The notes under the pieces: model-generated | Seen by the model: only the letters and a program-made list of their open reading frames with translations | Database searches by the model: none | Told to the model about the DNA's origin: nothing | Part shown: positions 1 through 8,505 of the stretch, piece by piece | Layout: each line of letters begins with the position of its first letter | Numbering within the stretch: the first letter of the stretch is position 1 | Source: Actinomycetes bacterium | GTDB taxonomy: Bacteria > Actinomycetota > Acidimicrobiia > Acidimicrobiales > SZUA-35 | Length of the DNA: 56,205 nucleotides | Direction: 5' to 3' | Assembly: GCA_024280015.1 (NCBI GenBank) | Contig: JAJRQY010000021.1 | Location: 1 to 56,205 of the forward strand | Position numbers and translations under genes: made by a program

Positions 1-217
1 CCTCGTCACCTGACTCAACACCGTCACCTGACTCAACACCGGTGGCAACCGAGGTGAGTTCTCGAGTCGGCGGAGTACTGGGCTGACCCGACTGGCTGCA
101 ACTCACAACCAGGGGCACAACGAGCCCGCAAGCAATCGCCACCATACTGAGGCTCGATGATCTCGGCTTTGCCTGAGCGCGCCGAATGGACTGACTACTA
201 GCTCTGAGCCGAAGCAT
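1..217 (-). CDS. Putative lipoprotein, N-terminal part only (runs off the left edge)
   Basis: Reading the minus strand from the ATG at 217 gives an open frame to position 1. A Shine-Dalgarno-like GAGGAA stands just upstream of the ATG. The product has a basic N-terminus, then a hydrophobic stretch ending in a lipobox (LVVSC, Cys about residue 40), so it is probably a secreted, lipid-anchored protein. After the Cys comes a Ser/Thr/Pro-rich linker with two copies of GVESGD. The body lies outside the window, so function is unknown. It follows the anti-sigma gene on the same strand, about 100 nt after its stop, and could belong to that regulon. The region between (218-318) shows nothing else. Confidence 0.6.
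   Translation of the reverse strand, partial: MLRLRASSQSIRRAQAKPRSSSLSMVAIACGLVVPLVVSCSQSGQPSTPPTRELTSVATGVESGDGVESGDE
4..39 (-). repeat. Two 18-bp direct repeats inside the lipoprotein gene
   Basis: The unit cgtcacctgactcaacac is repeated exactly at 4-21 and 22-39. It is in frame with the lipoprotein gene and encodes GVESGD twice. The array may continue past the window edge, so the copy number is a minimum. Confidence 0.7.
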
Positions 218-318
218 GACGTTCCTCTGGGATCGATGGATCAACCGGGGAAGGTCGCGTTCGTCAACCTATCGGAGTCACGACTCAAACAACCGAGCCA
301 GTGCTCCAAGCGAGGTCG

Positions 319-1989
319 CTAGGGGCTCCAAACCCACACGGCAATGCCAACAATGACCGGCCCATCAAGAGTTTGCTCAACATAGAGGGTCACGAAACGA
401 GCAGCGGTGTCAGCTCCCCCTCCGGGCGGGCCAAGGGTGATGCTTGCCAAGTCAGCGAAGTTTGAGTCGGCTGCCAATTGATCCAGGCCATAGACCCATT
501 CATCCTGACCATCGGTGTTGGCCTCATACACCTCAACGCCGTCAGTCAGATCCAAGAAGGTCCGCAACGAGTTCACCTCGAGTGGGTCCCCGGCCGCCGC
601 CGGGAGAGCCCACTCTTGGCTGGCATCAGCCCACCAAGCCTGATCGCTCAGGTCAGCGGCCGACACGTTCTGGAGCCCTCCAATCCAGCCAACCTGAACT
701 GGCTTGTGATTGGCGGCTGGCCACAATCGCGGATCGATTTCTAATGCAGGGTCCGAAACAATGGCAACGAATGCCTCACCAACCTGGCGCAAGTCATCTT
801 CACTGACCGCATTAGTTCGGGATAGGTAGCGAGCATTGACCCAACCCCGCTTGCCATCGCCATACTCAATGGCCCACCAATCAAAGCCACCTTCCAGACC
901 CGAGGTGGAAACCCGACCACGTCGGTGGATTCCCAAGGTTCCAGAGGGGAGAGTGTCCAGAACCCTTTCATCGGATCCGGGAAGGTGGCGAACAAGGAGA
1001 CCCGTATCTGGGTCATCGACTGGGATATGAGCGACCTGGTATTCCACCGGGTTGAGCGGAGCATCGAAGAAGACTGGCACAGCGGCGAAGTTGCCAATCG
1101 AGTCGGTGACTACGCCTTCAGCTTGCACCACAATCCAGCCATGGTCTCGACCGGAGAGGGCAACATCGATGCTGGCCGGAGCATCGCTAATCTGCAGTGT
1201 TCGGAAGTCCAAGATGATCGCATCGTTGGAGGAGAACAAACGCAAGTTGGCTTGGCCCTCGAACCAGCCGGTACCGCTGGCTGTCACTTCTACTGACGAC
1301 TCGGTAATTCGCTCTTGCCCAAGAGACTGGAGGACAACTGCTTTGCTCCGAGCGCCAGTAACAACAAATCGAGGGTCATCATCAGAATTCTGGAAAGACC
1401 CAATATCTAGTTCCGCCACTTGGTTACCAACGGCTCCGGCTTGGTCCTTGGCCATTACCTGCACCGTCGAGCCCTCCATTTTCAGCTCGGCGTAATCAGT
1501 GATCCGGATCAGATTGAGAAAGCCAATGGCGGCATCAATTGGCGACTCGGCGATTGGTCCGCCGAGGTTTCCACCAACGGTCGGGTATTCGGGGTTGACC
1601 AAGAGTTCGCGTGAGGGTGCAGCCTCCTGCTCGAGGTCAGTCGAAGCCGCTTCTGCCAGCTCGTCACTCTGTGCTGCGGGTGGACGGTCGGTAATGACTT
1701 GCTGGCCAGACTCCCGCAATCCGAAGTAGCCAGCAATACCGACCACGGCTAATACCGCTGCCGCCATGAGGAAGATCCTTGGTCCAGACGGGGGGCCCTC
1801 ACGCAGATCGATTTCACCATGATGGAGCCGCTGTTGCAGACGAACATACGCGTCCGGCTCCGGTTCAAACTGGTCAGCTTGGGTGTGCAGGGCTGCACCG
1901 AGTCGTTGCTCGATCTCGGTTTGTTCGCGGTCAGAGTTTTGTTGCGATTCGTCACCACCATGTCGGCGGCGGTTCAAGAAGTCATTCAT
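319..1989 (-). CDS. Membrane-anchored anti-sigma-like protein with extracytoplasmic SH3-like domain
   Basis: 556 residues. About 70 cytoplasmic residues rich in charge and Gln are followed by one transmembrane helix (about 71-90) and a large outer part. In the outer part, residues about 140-320 are beta-rich and resemble GerMN/Gmad2-type spore and wall domains. Residues about 325-395 look like a bacterial SH3 domain (short Trp/Gly-rich segments such as DWWAIEYG and GWVNARYL). The remaining C-terminus is unassigned. The ATG overlaps the stop of the sigma-factor gene by four bases (ATGA), so the two are translationally coupled. By analogy with ECF sigma/anti-sigma pairs, the cytoplasmic part would hold the sigma factor and the outer domains would sense the cell envelope. 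I see no classical zinc anti-sigma HxxxCxxC motif, so the anti-sigma role is inferred from context. Confidence 0.6.
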   Translation of the reverse strand: MNDFLNRRRHGGDESQQNSDREQTEIEQRLGAALHTQADQFEPEPDAYVRLQQRLHHGEIDLREGPPSGPRIFLMAAAVLAVVGIAGYFGLRESGQQVITDRPPAAQSDELAEAASTDLEQEAAPSRELLVNPEYPTVGGNLGGPIAESPIDAAIGFLNLIRITDYAELKMEGSTVQVMAKDQAGAVGNQVAELDIGSFQNSDDDPRFVVTGARSKAVVLQSLGQERITESSVEVTASGTGWFEGQANLRLFSSNDAIILDFRTLQISDAPASIDVALSGRDHGWIVVQAEGVVTDSIGNFAAVPVFFDAPLNPVEYQVAHIPVDDPDTGLLVRHLPGSDERVLDTLPSGTLGIHRRGRVSTSGLEGGFDWWAIEYGDGKRGWVNARYLSRTNAVSEDDLRQVGEAFVAIVSDPALEIDPRLWPAANHKPVQVGWIGGLQNVSAADLSDQAWWADASQEWALPAAAGDPLEVNSLRTFLDLTDGVEVYEANTDGQDEWVYGLDQLAADSNFADLASITLGPPGGGADTAARFVTLYVEQTLDGPVIVGIAVWVWSP

Positions 1990-2516
1990 TTCGGGTTCTC
2001 CAGTAACTTCGCCAGCTTGGCTAGGCCACGGTGGGCGTGTGACTTCACGGATCCTCGAGCGATGTCGAGAGTTTCCGCGATCTCGGCCTCCGAGAGGTCC
2101 AGGTAGTAGCGCAGAATCAGGACTGCTGCCTGCTTCTCCGGGAGCGTGCGCAAAGACATGAGCATGTCATCGCGAGCAATGGCTCCTAATCCCCCAACTT
2201 CAGCTGCGGCAACCAGCCCCGGAGGCTCCGGAGTCTTGGCTCGTCGGACTTGCCGCTTTCTCAACTGGGACCGTGCCCCATTGAGAACCATCGAACGCAG
2301 GTAAGGGCCTTCCTTGCCCGGTTCGATGCGGTAGTTGCCAGACAACAGCTTCACAAACGCATCTTGGGTGACTTCCTCGGCCGACTCTCGGTCATCCACA
2401 TACATGGACGCCAACTTCACCAATGAGCGATAGTGCTGCTCATAGAGCTCAGGTAGGTCGGGAGCGGATTGTTGGTCCACATCTCGCCTTCGGTCGAGGA
2501 TTGCCACCTTCATCAC
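1986..2516 (-). CDS. RNA polymerase sigma factor, ECF / SigE-like family
   Basis: 176 residues, normal for an ECF sigma factor. Region 2 (about 24-60) has the YEQHYRSLVKLASMYV helix and the AEEVTQDAFVKLL segment that contacts the -10 element and core polymerase. Region 4 (about 120-172) carries the helix-turn-helix LSEAEIAETLDIARGSVKSH that reads the -35 element. The first codon may be GTG at 2516 or the adjacent ATG at 2513. The gene overlaps the membrane protein downstream, so the pair is probably co-expressed and autoregulated. The inducing signal cannot be read from sequence. Confidence 0.9.
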   Translation of the reverse strand: MMKVAILDRRRDVDQQSAPDLPELYEQHYRSLVKLASMYVDDRESAEEVTQDAFVKLLSGNYRIEPGKEGPYLRSMVLNGARSQLRKRQVRRAKTPEPPGLVAAAEVGGLGAIARDDMLMSLRTLPEKQAAVLILRYYLDLSEAEIAETLDIARGSVKSHAHRGLAKLAKLLENPK

Positions 2517-2602
2517 CTTGCCAGACGCACGAGCGCTACGAAAGGTTTACCCATAGGAAGATTTCTTTGTCTGGCCCGTTTGCCGTATCGACGACGCGGC
2601 GC

Positions 2603-2631
2603 TTGTAAGATTCTCTGAGCTGCTGCATAAT
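2603..2631 (+). promoter_or_regulatory. Probable promoter of the vapBC pair, leaderless, with palindrome
   Basis: A -35-like TTGTAA (2603-2608) and a -10-like CATAAT (2626-2631) are separated by exactly 17 nt. The ATG of the antitoxin begins at 2638, six nt after the -10 box, where transcription should start. The message would therefore be leaderless. The 10-bp palindrome ATGCATGCAT (2630-2639) overlaps the start point and could be an operator for the antitoxin. Confidence 0.6.
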
Positions 2632-2637
2632 GCATGC

Positions 2638-2871
2638 ATGGCAGCTATAACGATACGAGATGTACCTGATGATGCACGCCAAGAGTTGGCAGCTCGGGCT
2701 GCGGCCAGCGGCCGATCACTGCAATCGTATTTGCGAGACGAACTGATCAAGCTCTCGACCCGCCCCGACAACCGCACCATTCTTGCCCAGATCGCCGAAC
2801 GCAAACGTCATCTCAATTCGGCCCTAAGCAGCGAAGACATCCTTAACCATCGAGATGCCGACCGCTCATGA
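2638..2871 (+). CDS. vapB: Ribbon-helix-helix antitoxin, VapB/FitA type
   Basis: 77 residues. The N-terminus (ITIRDVPDDARQELAARAA, then GRSLQSYLRDELIKL) fits the beta strand and two helices of FitA/VapB-type ribbon-helix-helix antitoxins, which bind their own promoter. The C-terminal tail (about 50-77) should wrap the toxin. It lies directly before and overlaps the PIN-domain gene by 17 nt, the usual antitoxin-toxin order. There is no ribosome-binding site; the ATG follows the -10 box by six nt. Confidence 0.85.
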   Translation: MAAITIRDVPDDARQELAARAAASGRSLQSYLRDELIKLSTRPDNRTILAQIAERKRHLNSALSSEDILNHRDADRS

Positions 2872-3295
2872 CCCGATGCCATCACAGCAGTCGCCAATCG
2901 TGAGCATCATCGTTGATGCATCGGTTCTTGTTGCCGCTCTTGTCGGCGACGATGACGGGCCCTGGGCGCTGTCGGTGTTGGCGAGTGAAACCCTGTCCGC
3001 CCCGTACCTGATGGCAGTCGAGGCGACGAATGTCTTGAGACGCAGCCAGCTAGCCGGAGATCTCTCCTCTGACGTGGCATCAATGGCTCATGCCGACATG
3101 CAAACCCTGGCCATTAACTGGTTCCCCTATCTCCCGTTCGCTGACCGAGTCTGGGAACTCCGACAGAACGTCACTTCCAACGATGCCTGGTATGTGGCCC
3201 TAGCTGAAGAACTCGGGGCGCCATTGGCCACGTTGGATCGCAAGCTTGAACGAGCCTCTGGTCCAACTTGCAGCTTTCTCTTGCCGCCGACTTGA
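2855..3295 (+). CDS. vapC: PIN-domain ribonuclease toxin, VapC type
   Basis: PIN-domain protein of 146 residues from the ATG at 2855. Conserved acidic residues are visible: Asp in IIVDASVLVAAL near the N-terminus, Glu in AVEATNVLRR, Asp in SNDAWYVALAEEL and Asp in LATLDRKL. This is the four-acid metal site of VapC nucleases, which cleave tRNA or rRNA when freed from VapB. Starts at 2876 (ATG) or 2900 (GTG, directly before SIIVDAS) are also in frame; the GTG gives the length closest to the family. None has a strong ribosome-binding site, so coupling to vapB through the overlap is likely. The target RNA is unknown. Confidence 0.85.
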   Translation: MPTAHDPMPSQQSPIVSIIVDASVLVAALVGDDDGPWALSVLASETLSAPYLMAVEATNVLRRSQLAGDLSSDVASMAHADMQTLAINWFPYLPFADRVWELRQNVTSNDAWYVALAEELGAPLATLDRKLERASGPTCSFLLPPT

Positions 3296-3328
3296 GCCCA
3301 CGATCTGTTGAGACCGGCGCTGACTCGA

Positions 3329-4612
3329 CTAGAACTTGGAGAAGGCGAAGGGCTTGCGGTTGGCCAGCATGAGCCGGTCCAGCTGGGTGATGGCTTCCTC
3401 ACTGCCTTCGATTAAGCCAGCGGCGGCCAGCTCGTTGACTCGAGTATTGCCAAGGATGACTTCGCCAAGTTGGCCTGGAGTCAGGACCAGATCGGCGGCC
3501 TCTCTTGGAGTGACCACCGCCCGTCGCTCAACTGTGGTGGCACCGGCAACCGACAGCAGCCACGGACCTCGCTGGTCTTCAAACAACGGATCATCAATCT
3601 CGATCGCCACTTCACCCGACACTTCATAACTGCGCTCGGTCAGGAGGCGAGTGACATCCAGCGGCCGAAGCCAGAGCCCGTCATGAGCCTCGATCTGATG
3701 GAGCTGCCTCCGGTCCACCAGGTGATGACGCAACAGCGAGTCAACCGGCGACATGTCCAGCCGGATCCGGCGACAAAGAGGAATCCTCATCAAGAAGCCG
3801 AGCAACGCCCGTTCAGCCTCGACGTTCAACCCAACGAACTCACGTACTGAGACCAGACCATCAACGATCCAGCTATCTCCCCCATGGGGCTGGACCATCT
3901 TGTAGAACGAATAGCCATCGGGTTCGCCGGCTTCGTTCCAGTGGATCAGGGTGAGGCAAGGGCCTGGAGCCAACCAGCCGTCCTTGGAGGTGAACACCAT
4001 GTCCCACCATGCTTCAGAACGCGAGGTGGTACCGGCGGTCATTGTTCCGACCTTGGCATAGATCGCAGTCGCCAGTCGCCGGGCTTCAGCTTGATCAAAG
4101 ATAATGTCGCAGTGGCCCCCATCATGAAGCGGTAGGGCAAACTTCGCATCGCTGCTGCGAAGCTCATGAATTGCCATGGTGGTTGCTGATCCGTAGCCAA
4201 ATCGTCCATAGAGGCCAGATTCAGACGCCCAAAGCGTTGATGCCGCCAGTCCGCGGTCAGCGGAGCGACGTAGGTGTTCCTCCATCATGACCCGCAAGCC
4301 ACCACGGCCAACCCGAGCTGGGTTAATACCAACACCGGCAAGGCCCACTGCGGGGATCTGAGCACCACCGGGCAAGGTGAGATTGAACTCAGCTCCAAAG
4401 AGTCCGCCAATAATCTCGCCTGATGTCGAGTCGGCATCCGCCTCGATGCCTTCGACAACCGCGATCGTGTGGGCCTCTTCGACCATGGCCTTCTGTTGAT
4501 CGATCAGGGTCTGGTCAGGCTCACCGGGAATATCACCGAAGGCGGTATCAATCACCGTGCGGTGATTGAGAACTTCTTCCTCGTTGCGCAGACTGCGGGC
4601 AATGACAACCAT
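3329..4612 (-). CDS. Eis-like GNAT-family N-acetyltransferase
   Basis: 427 residues, the usual size for the Eis (enhanced intracellular survival) family. An N-terminal GNAT fold carries an acetyl-CoA loop (VGINPARVGRGGLRVMMEEHL, then ASESGLYGRFGYG), a second GNAT-like half follows, and the C-terminus resembles a sterol-carrier-type domain. Eis proteins acetylate amines such as aminoglycosides or protein lysines; the substrate here cannot be told. The ATG lies five nt after the gatB stop, so it is probably the last gene of the gatC-gatA-gatB transcript. No good ribosome-binding site is visible, which suggests reinitiation. Confidence 0.8.
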   Translation of the reverse strand: MVVIARSLRNEEEVLNHRTVIDTAFGDIPGEPDQTLIDQQKAMVEEAHTIAVVEGIEADADSTSGEIIGGLFGAEFNLTLPGGAQIPAVGLAGVGINPARVGRGGLRVMMEEHLRRSADRGLAASTLWASESGLYGRFGYGSATTMAIHELRSSDAKFALPLHDGGHCDIIFDQAEARRLATAIYAKVGTMTAGTTSRSEAWWDMVFTSKDGWLAPGPCLTLIHWNEAGEPDGYSFYKMVQPHGGDSWIVDGLVSVREFVGLNVEAERALLGFLMRIPLCRRIRLDMSPVDSLLRHHLVDRRQLHQIEAHDGLWLRPLDVTRLLTERSYEVSGEVAIEIDDPLFEDQRGPWLLSVAGATTVERRAVVTPREAADLVLTPGQLGEVILGNTRVNELAAAGLIEGSEEAITQLDRLMLANRKPFAFSKF

Positions 4613-4617
4613 TGGAG

Positions 4618-6132
4618 TTAGGAAGACTTCTTGGCCAGGAGTTGAGCGACGGCTTTGCCGTCAGCCTGGCCCTTGGTGGCCTTCATGACCTGACCAGTGA
4701 AGAAGCCCTGCATCTTGCCCTTGGCTTTGGGATCATCGGAACAGAACCGTTCCCACTCATCAGGATTGGCTTCGATAATGCCGTCCAACGTTGCTTCCAG
4801 ATCGCTGGAGTCCATGGCCTCAAAACCACGCTCCTTAGCAATGTCTGCCGGAGTCTTGCCGCCGGTGATCATCTCGGCCAGAACCTGCTTGGCTTGGGTT
4901 GCCGTCAACTCACCACCGGTTTCCATCTTGACCAGGTCGGCGAAGTTACCTGCGTCAAGGTCGGCCGCTCCATCTACCGCCAGGTTGTGCTCGACATGGG
5001 TCATCACCCGCCCAACATCACCACCGGCATCAATAGCAGCAGCAGCCAGACCATCGAGCTCGCGCTCAACAGCAATGGTTGCCGCTTCGACGGTGGCTCC
5101 AGAAGCAATCAAACCCATGCGACGCTCACGAGGCAAGGTAGGCAAGGCGGCGCGGATCTCTTCAATCCACTCTGGTGAGGGATCGACCGGCACCAGATCG
5201 GGATCATCGAAGTAGCGGTAGTCCTCGGCCTGTTCCTTGGAACGACCGGGGCGGGTACGCCCGCCTTCTTCGTCCCAATGCCGGGTTTCCTGGAGCGGCT
5301 TGTCGCCGCTCTCATACAAATCGACGTGGCGCTTGGCTTCGTACATGATGGCCCGGCCAAGAGAGCGCAACGAGTTGACGTTCTTGACTTCACAACGGGT
5401 GCGAAGCTCATTGCTTCCCGCAGGACGAACCGAGATGTTGGCGTCGACGCGCATCGAGCCTTCTTCAAACTTGCCGTCACTGGCGCCGATGGCTATCAGG
5501 ATGGCCTGCAGCTCAGCCACGTAGGCCTTGGCCTCTTCTGGGCCTCGAACGTCGGGGTGCGAGACAATCTCGATGAGGGGAACACCGGCCCGGTTGTAGT
5601 CGACCAGGGAGTAACCGGCATCGTGTATTCGTCCTGAGTCACCAACATGGGTGGACTTGCCGGTGTCTTCTTCCATATGGGCCCGCTCGATACCGATGCG
5701 GTGCCCGTTGGCCAGTTCCAGCCAGCCACTGATATTGAGTGGCCGGTCATATTGGGAGATCTGGTAATCCTTGGGCATGTCCGGGTAGAAGTAGTTCTTC
5801 CGGGAGAAGATGCAGCGCTGGACGGTGCAATTAAGGGCCAGACCCAGACGGATGGAGAGTTCGACCGCCTTGCCGTTGACCACTGGCAATGTGCCAGGAA
5901 GGCCGAGACAAACCGGGTGGATATTGGTGTTTGGATCGCTTCCGAACTGGTTTCGTCCGGGGGAGAACATCTTGGTTTTGGTGGCCAGTTCGGCGTGGAC
6001 CTCGAGCCCGATCACCATCTCCCAGTCACTGGACAGATCGGTTTCTTCCCGAGCAACCTCGGTGTCGACCGTCCAAGCATCCAGCGTGGGTGACGAAACC
6101 GGCTGCTCGACTAGTTCGTTGGTCTCGTTCAT
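4618..6132 (-). CDS. gatB: Aspartyl/glutamyl-tRNA amidotransferase subunit B
   Basis: 504 residues, somewhat longer than usual because of about 35 extra N-terminal residues. Family signatures are clear: IGLEVHAEL (41-49), [10 protein letters not shown] (about 74-83), [17 protein letters not shown] and [15 protein letters not shown]. The C-terminal helical GatB/YqeY domain (about 355-500) recognises the tRNA. With GatA and GatC it activates mischarged Glu-tRNA(Gln) or Asp-tRNA(Asn) with ATP and amidates it. The start overlaps the gatA stop by four bases (ATGA). In many actinobacteria gatB is separated from gatCA; here all three are contiguous. Confidence 0.97.
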   Translation of the reverse strand: MNETNELVEQPVSSPTLDAWTVDTEVAREETDLSSDWEMVIGLEVHAELATKTKMFSPGRNQFGSDPNTNIHPVCLGLPGTLPVVNGKAVELSIRLGLALNCTVQRCIFSRKNYFYPDMPKDYQISQYDRPLNISGWLELANGHRIGIERAHMEEDTGKSTHVGDSGRIHDAGYSLVDYNRAGVPLIEIVSHPDVRGPEEAKAYVAELQAILIAIGASDGKFEEGSMRVDANISVRPAGSNELRTRCEVKNVNSLRSLGRAIMYEAKRHVDLYESGDKPLQETRHWDEEGGRTRPGRSKEQAEDYRYFDDPDLVPVDPSPEWIEEIRAALPTLPRERRMGLIASGATVEAATIAVERELDGLAAAAIDAGGDVGRVMTHVEHNLAVDGAADLDAGNFADLVKMETGGELTATQAKQVLAEMITGGKTPADIAKERGFEAMDSSDLEATLDGIIEANPDEWERFCSDDPKAKGKMQGFFTGQVMKATKGQADGKAVAQLLAKKSS

Positions 6133-7616
6133 GCCTCGGCTCCGTTCTTGGAGGTGGTCTTGATCGCGTTGGCTGATCGTTCAAGCTCGGCTGCCACCTG
6201 GAACATGATCGCCTCACCCTGCAGGGGCGCCAACACCTGAACCCCGACTGGAAGACCGCCCTGTCCAGTGCCGTAAGGGACCGAGATGGAAGGGTGACCG
6301 GCCAGGTTGGAAGGGATGGTGCACACATCATTGAGGTACATGGTCAGCGGATCGCTGGTGGCCCCAATGTCGAAGGCAACGCAGGGCGACGTCGGCGTCA
6401 GCAAGACGTCAAAGTCGGCATAGGCCTTGGCCAGGTCGTTGATCATGAGGGTGCGAACCCGCTGGGCCTTGCCGTAGAAGGCGTCGTAGTAGCCAGCGGA
6501 AAGGGCGTAGGTGCCGAGCATGATGCGGCGCTTGACCTCATCGCCAAACCCAGCGGTGCGGGTGGCCATCATCATGGAAGCGGTATTGCCCGAGCCTTCC
6601 TGACGCACCCCATATCGCACGCCGTCATAGCGGGCCAGGTTGGACGATGCTTCGGCGGGAGCGATCTGGTAGTAGGCCGACAGGCCGTAGATGACCGAGG
6701 GAACCGACACTTCGGCCACCGTTGCCCCGGCAGCGGCCAGCGCTTCGGCCGCCGCCCGGGTTTGGGCCAGGACCTCGGGTTCGAACCCGTCCAGGTCCCC
6801 AGTACCCATGAGTTCGGTAATGATGCCGACTCGCAGGCCAGCAACTCCGGTAGCTAGTCCGGCGCTGACTGAGGCTGCGGGCTCGGGGATGGAGGTTGAG
6901 TCTCGGGGATCATGGCCACCAATCACTTCGAACAGGGCCGCCGAATCGGCGACGGTGTTGCTGAAGGGACCGATCTGGTCCAGCGAGCTGGCGAAGGCAA
7001 TCAGGCCGTAGCGACTGACGGCTCCATAGGTTGGCTTCATGCCAACAACTCCACACAAGGCGGCCGGTTGGCGGATGGATCCCCCGGTGTCTGAACCGAG
7101 GGCCAGCGGGGCAAACCCCGCAGCTACCGCCGCTGCCGATCCTCCGGAGGACCCGCCAGGAACCTTGGTGGTATCCAGCGGGTTTTTGGTCACGCCAAAA
7201 GCGGAGTTCTCGGTGGAGGAGCCCATGGCGAACTCGTCCATATTGGTCTTGCCAATGAGGATCGCCCCAGCGGCCGCCAGTTTCTCGACCACGGTGGCGT
7301 TGTAGGGCGGCTTCCAACCTTCGAGCATCTTGGATGAGCAGGTCGTTGGCACCCCCTTGGTGCACATATTGTCCTTGAGGGCAATGGGGACACCAGCCAA
7401 GGGGCCGACGTCTTCGCCAGCTGCCACCCGCTGATCGATGACTGCAGCCGCGGCTCGAGCTTCGTCAGCCAGTACCAGGTTGAAGGCATGAATCTCAGCT
7501 TCACTAGCGTCGATTGCCGCCAGGTGCTGATCGACAATCGCCACCGAAGAGGTCTCGTCGGACCTGACTGCTCGGGCGATGCTCAGGGCATCAGAGTTGT
7601 TGGTCTGGTCACTCAT
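6129..7616 (-). CDS. gatA: Aspartyl/glutamyl-tRNA amidotransferase subunit A
   Basis: 495 residues, amidase-signature enzyme. The catalytic triad can be placed: Lys81 in IALKDNMC, cis-Ser156 in [10 protein letters not shown] and nucleophile Ser180 in [13 protein letters not shown]. The Lys/Ser/Ser spacing equals that of known GatA enzymes. It frees ammonia from glutamine and channels it to GatB. It overlaps gatC upstream and gatB downstream by four bases each, giving one coupled operon. Presence of the operon suggests that at least one of the direct glutaminyl- or asparaginyl-tRNA synthetases is missing from the genome. Confidence 0.97.
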   Translation of the reverse strand: MSDQTNNSDALSIARAVRSDETSSVAIVDQHLAAIDASEAEIHAFNLVLADEARAAAAVIDQRVAAGEDVGPLAGVPIALKDNMCTKGVPTTCSSKMLEGWKPPYNATVVEKLAAAGAILIGKTNMDEFAMGSSTENSAFGVTKNPLDTTKVPGGSSGGSAAAVAAGFAPLALGSDTGGSIRQPAALCGVVGMKPTYGAVSRYGLIAFASSLDQIGPFSNTVADSAALFEVIGGHDPRDSTSIPEPAASVSAGLATGVAGLRVGIITELMGTGDLDGFEPEVLAQTRAAAEALAAAGATVAEVSVPSVIYGLSAYYQIAPAEASSNLARYDGVRYGVRQEGSGNTASMMMATRTAGFGDEVKRRIMLGTYALSAGYYDAFYGKAQRVRTLMINDLAKAYADFDVLLTPTSPCVAFDIGATSDPLTMYLNDVCTIPSNLAGHPSISVPYGTGQGGLPVGVQVLAPLQGEAIMFQVAAELERSANAIKTTSKNGAEA

Positions 7617-7930
7617 CCTGGCTCCTCTCCCAGGGCCGGAGGTACCCGGAATTGTCCGGCCTCTGCGTGGGGCGCTGCCGCTAGTGCAGCGTCGTGAACA
7701 TCAACTTCCTCAACAACATCATCTCGGAAGATGTTGACCAAGGGGTAGGGATGACTGGTTGGCTTGACGTCGCCGACATCGAGGGCTTCGATGTCTTTGG
7801 CGTGAGCCAAGACGGCTCCCAGTTGCTCGGTGAAGGTGTCAAGCTCTTGTTCGGTGAGCTCCAGTAGGGCAAGCGAGGCGACCTTGGCCACCTCGTCCCG
7901 ACTCAATGGTTCAGTACTCGATTCAGGCAC
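7613..7930 (-). CDS. gatC: Aspartyl/glutamyl-tRNA amidotransferase subunit C
   Basis: 105 residues, the typical size. It has the family's helical start ([21 protein letters not shown]) and the C-terminal [21 protein letters not shown] segment that wraps around GatA. It is the first gene of gatC-gatA-gatB-(Eis-like). The start is GTG at 7930, chosen because a -10-like TAGGTT lies exactly six nt upstream, consistent with a leaderless message. Confidence 0.95.
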   Translation of the reverse strand: MPESSTEPLSRDEVAKVASLALLELTEQELDTFTEQLGAVLAHAKDIEALDVGDVKPTSHPYPLVNIFRDDVVEEVDVHDAALAAAPHAEAGQFRVPPALGEEPG

Positions 7931-7936
7931 CGGACC

Positions 7937-7942
7937 AACCTA
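7937..7942 (-). promoter_or_regulatory. -10 box of the gatCAB operon (leaderless)
   Basis: TAGGTT on the minus strand, six nt before the GTG of gatC. No clear -35. It sits back to back with a TAAGTT (7957-7962, plus strand) that lies eight nt before the next gene, so this is a compact divergent promoter. Confidence 0.5.
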
Positions 7943-7970
7943 TCGCAGCAACCCGCTAAGTTTGAGACCC

Positions 7971-8450
7971 GTGAGCGACCAATCCCACCTCTTCTTGTCC
8001 GACGAATGGATCCAGGCAGCGCGTGATCTGCGCGAGGAATTCTCCGGATCGATCGGGCCGCCTCCAGCCGAGGTCAAGCTGAATGTCATCGTGACCGATA
8101 TTTCGCACCGTTCTGATGGCGAGCTGCACGGCCACATCGACACCTCTGGTGGCAGCCTGATCATTGAGCGGGGCCATCTTGAGGCTCCAGAACTCACCCT
8201 GACCGTCGACTACGAAACGGCCTACGCCGCCTTCGTCACCCGAGACCAGGGTGCGCTCATGCAGGCCTTCTTCTCCGGAAAGATCCTGGTTGAAGGCGAC
8301 GCCACCCAGCTCATGATGCTGCAGCCTCAAGACCCCGGACCCGACGCCATGGAGTTCGTGCAACGCCTGGACGCCATCACCGATACGGGGGTCGAGGAGC
8401 AAGAAGACGACGCTGGTGACGAAGCCGCAGCGCCAGACTCAAACAGCTAA
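7971..8450 (+). CDS. SCP2 sterol-carrier-like domain protein
   Basis: 159 residues from the GTG at 7971. The frame is open further upstream, but that would run into gatC on the other strand. Residues about 10-140 resemble the SCP2 sterol-transfer fold: HGHIDTSGGSLIIERG, LTLTVDYETAYAAFV, then the conserved LMQAFFSGKILVEGDATQLM. Bacterial members bind lipids or acyl-CoA; the ligand here is unknown. The last about 20 residues are an acidic tail. It is divergent from gatC and convergent with the MFS gene, so it is probably transcribed alone. Confidence 0.75.
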   Translation: MSDQSHLFLSDEWIQAARDLREEFSGSIGPPPAEVKLNVIVTDISHRSDGELHGHIDTSGGSLIIERGHLEAPELTLTVDYETAYAAFVTRDQGALMQAFFSGKILVEGDATQLMMLQPQDPGPDAMEFVQRLDAITDTGVEEQEDDAGDEAAAPDSNS

Positions 8451-8460
8451 CCGTCGGTCT

Positions 8461-8478
8461 TGGTTCTTGCAAGAACCA
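8461..8478. repeat. 18-bp perfect palindrome between convergent genes
   Basis: TGGTTCTTGCAAGAACCA is identical on both strands and lies in the 55-bp gap between two convergent stop codons. It could fold as a six-base stem with loop TTGCAA and act as a bidirectional terminator, or be a protein site. There is no run of T on either side. Confidence 0.6.
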
Positions 8479-8505
8479 CTGCGTCAGTAGGTTCCCACCA
8501 TGTTC

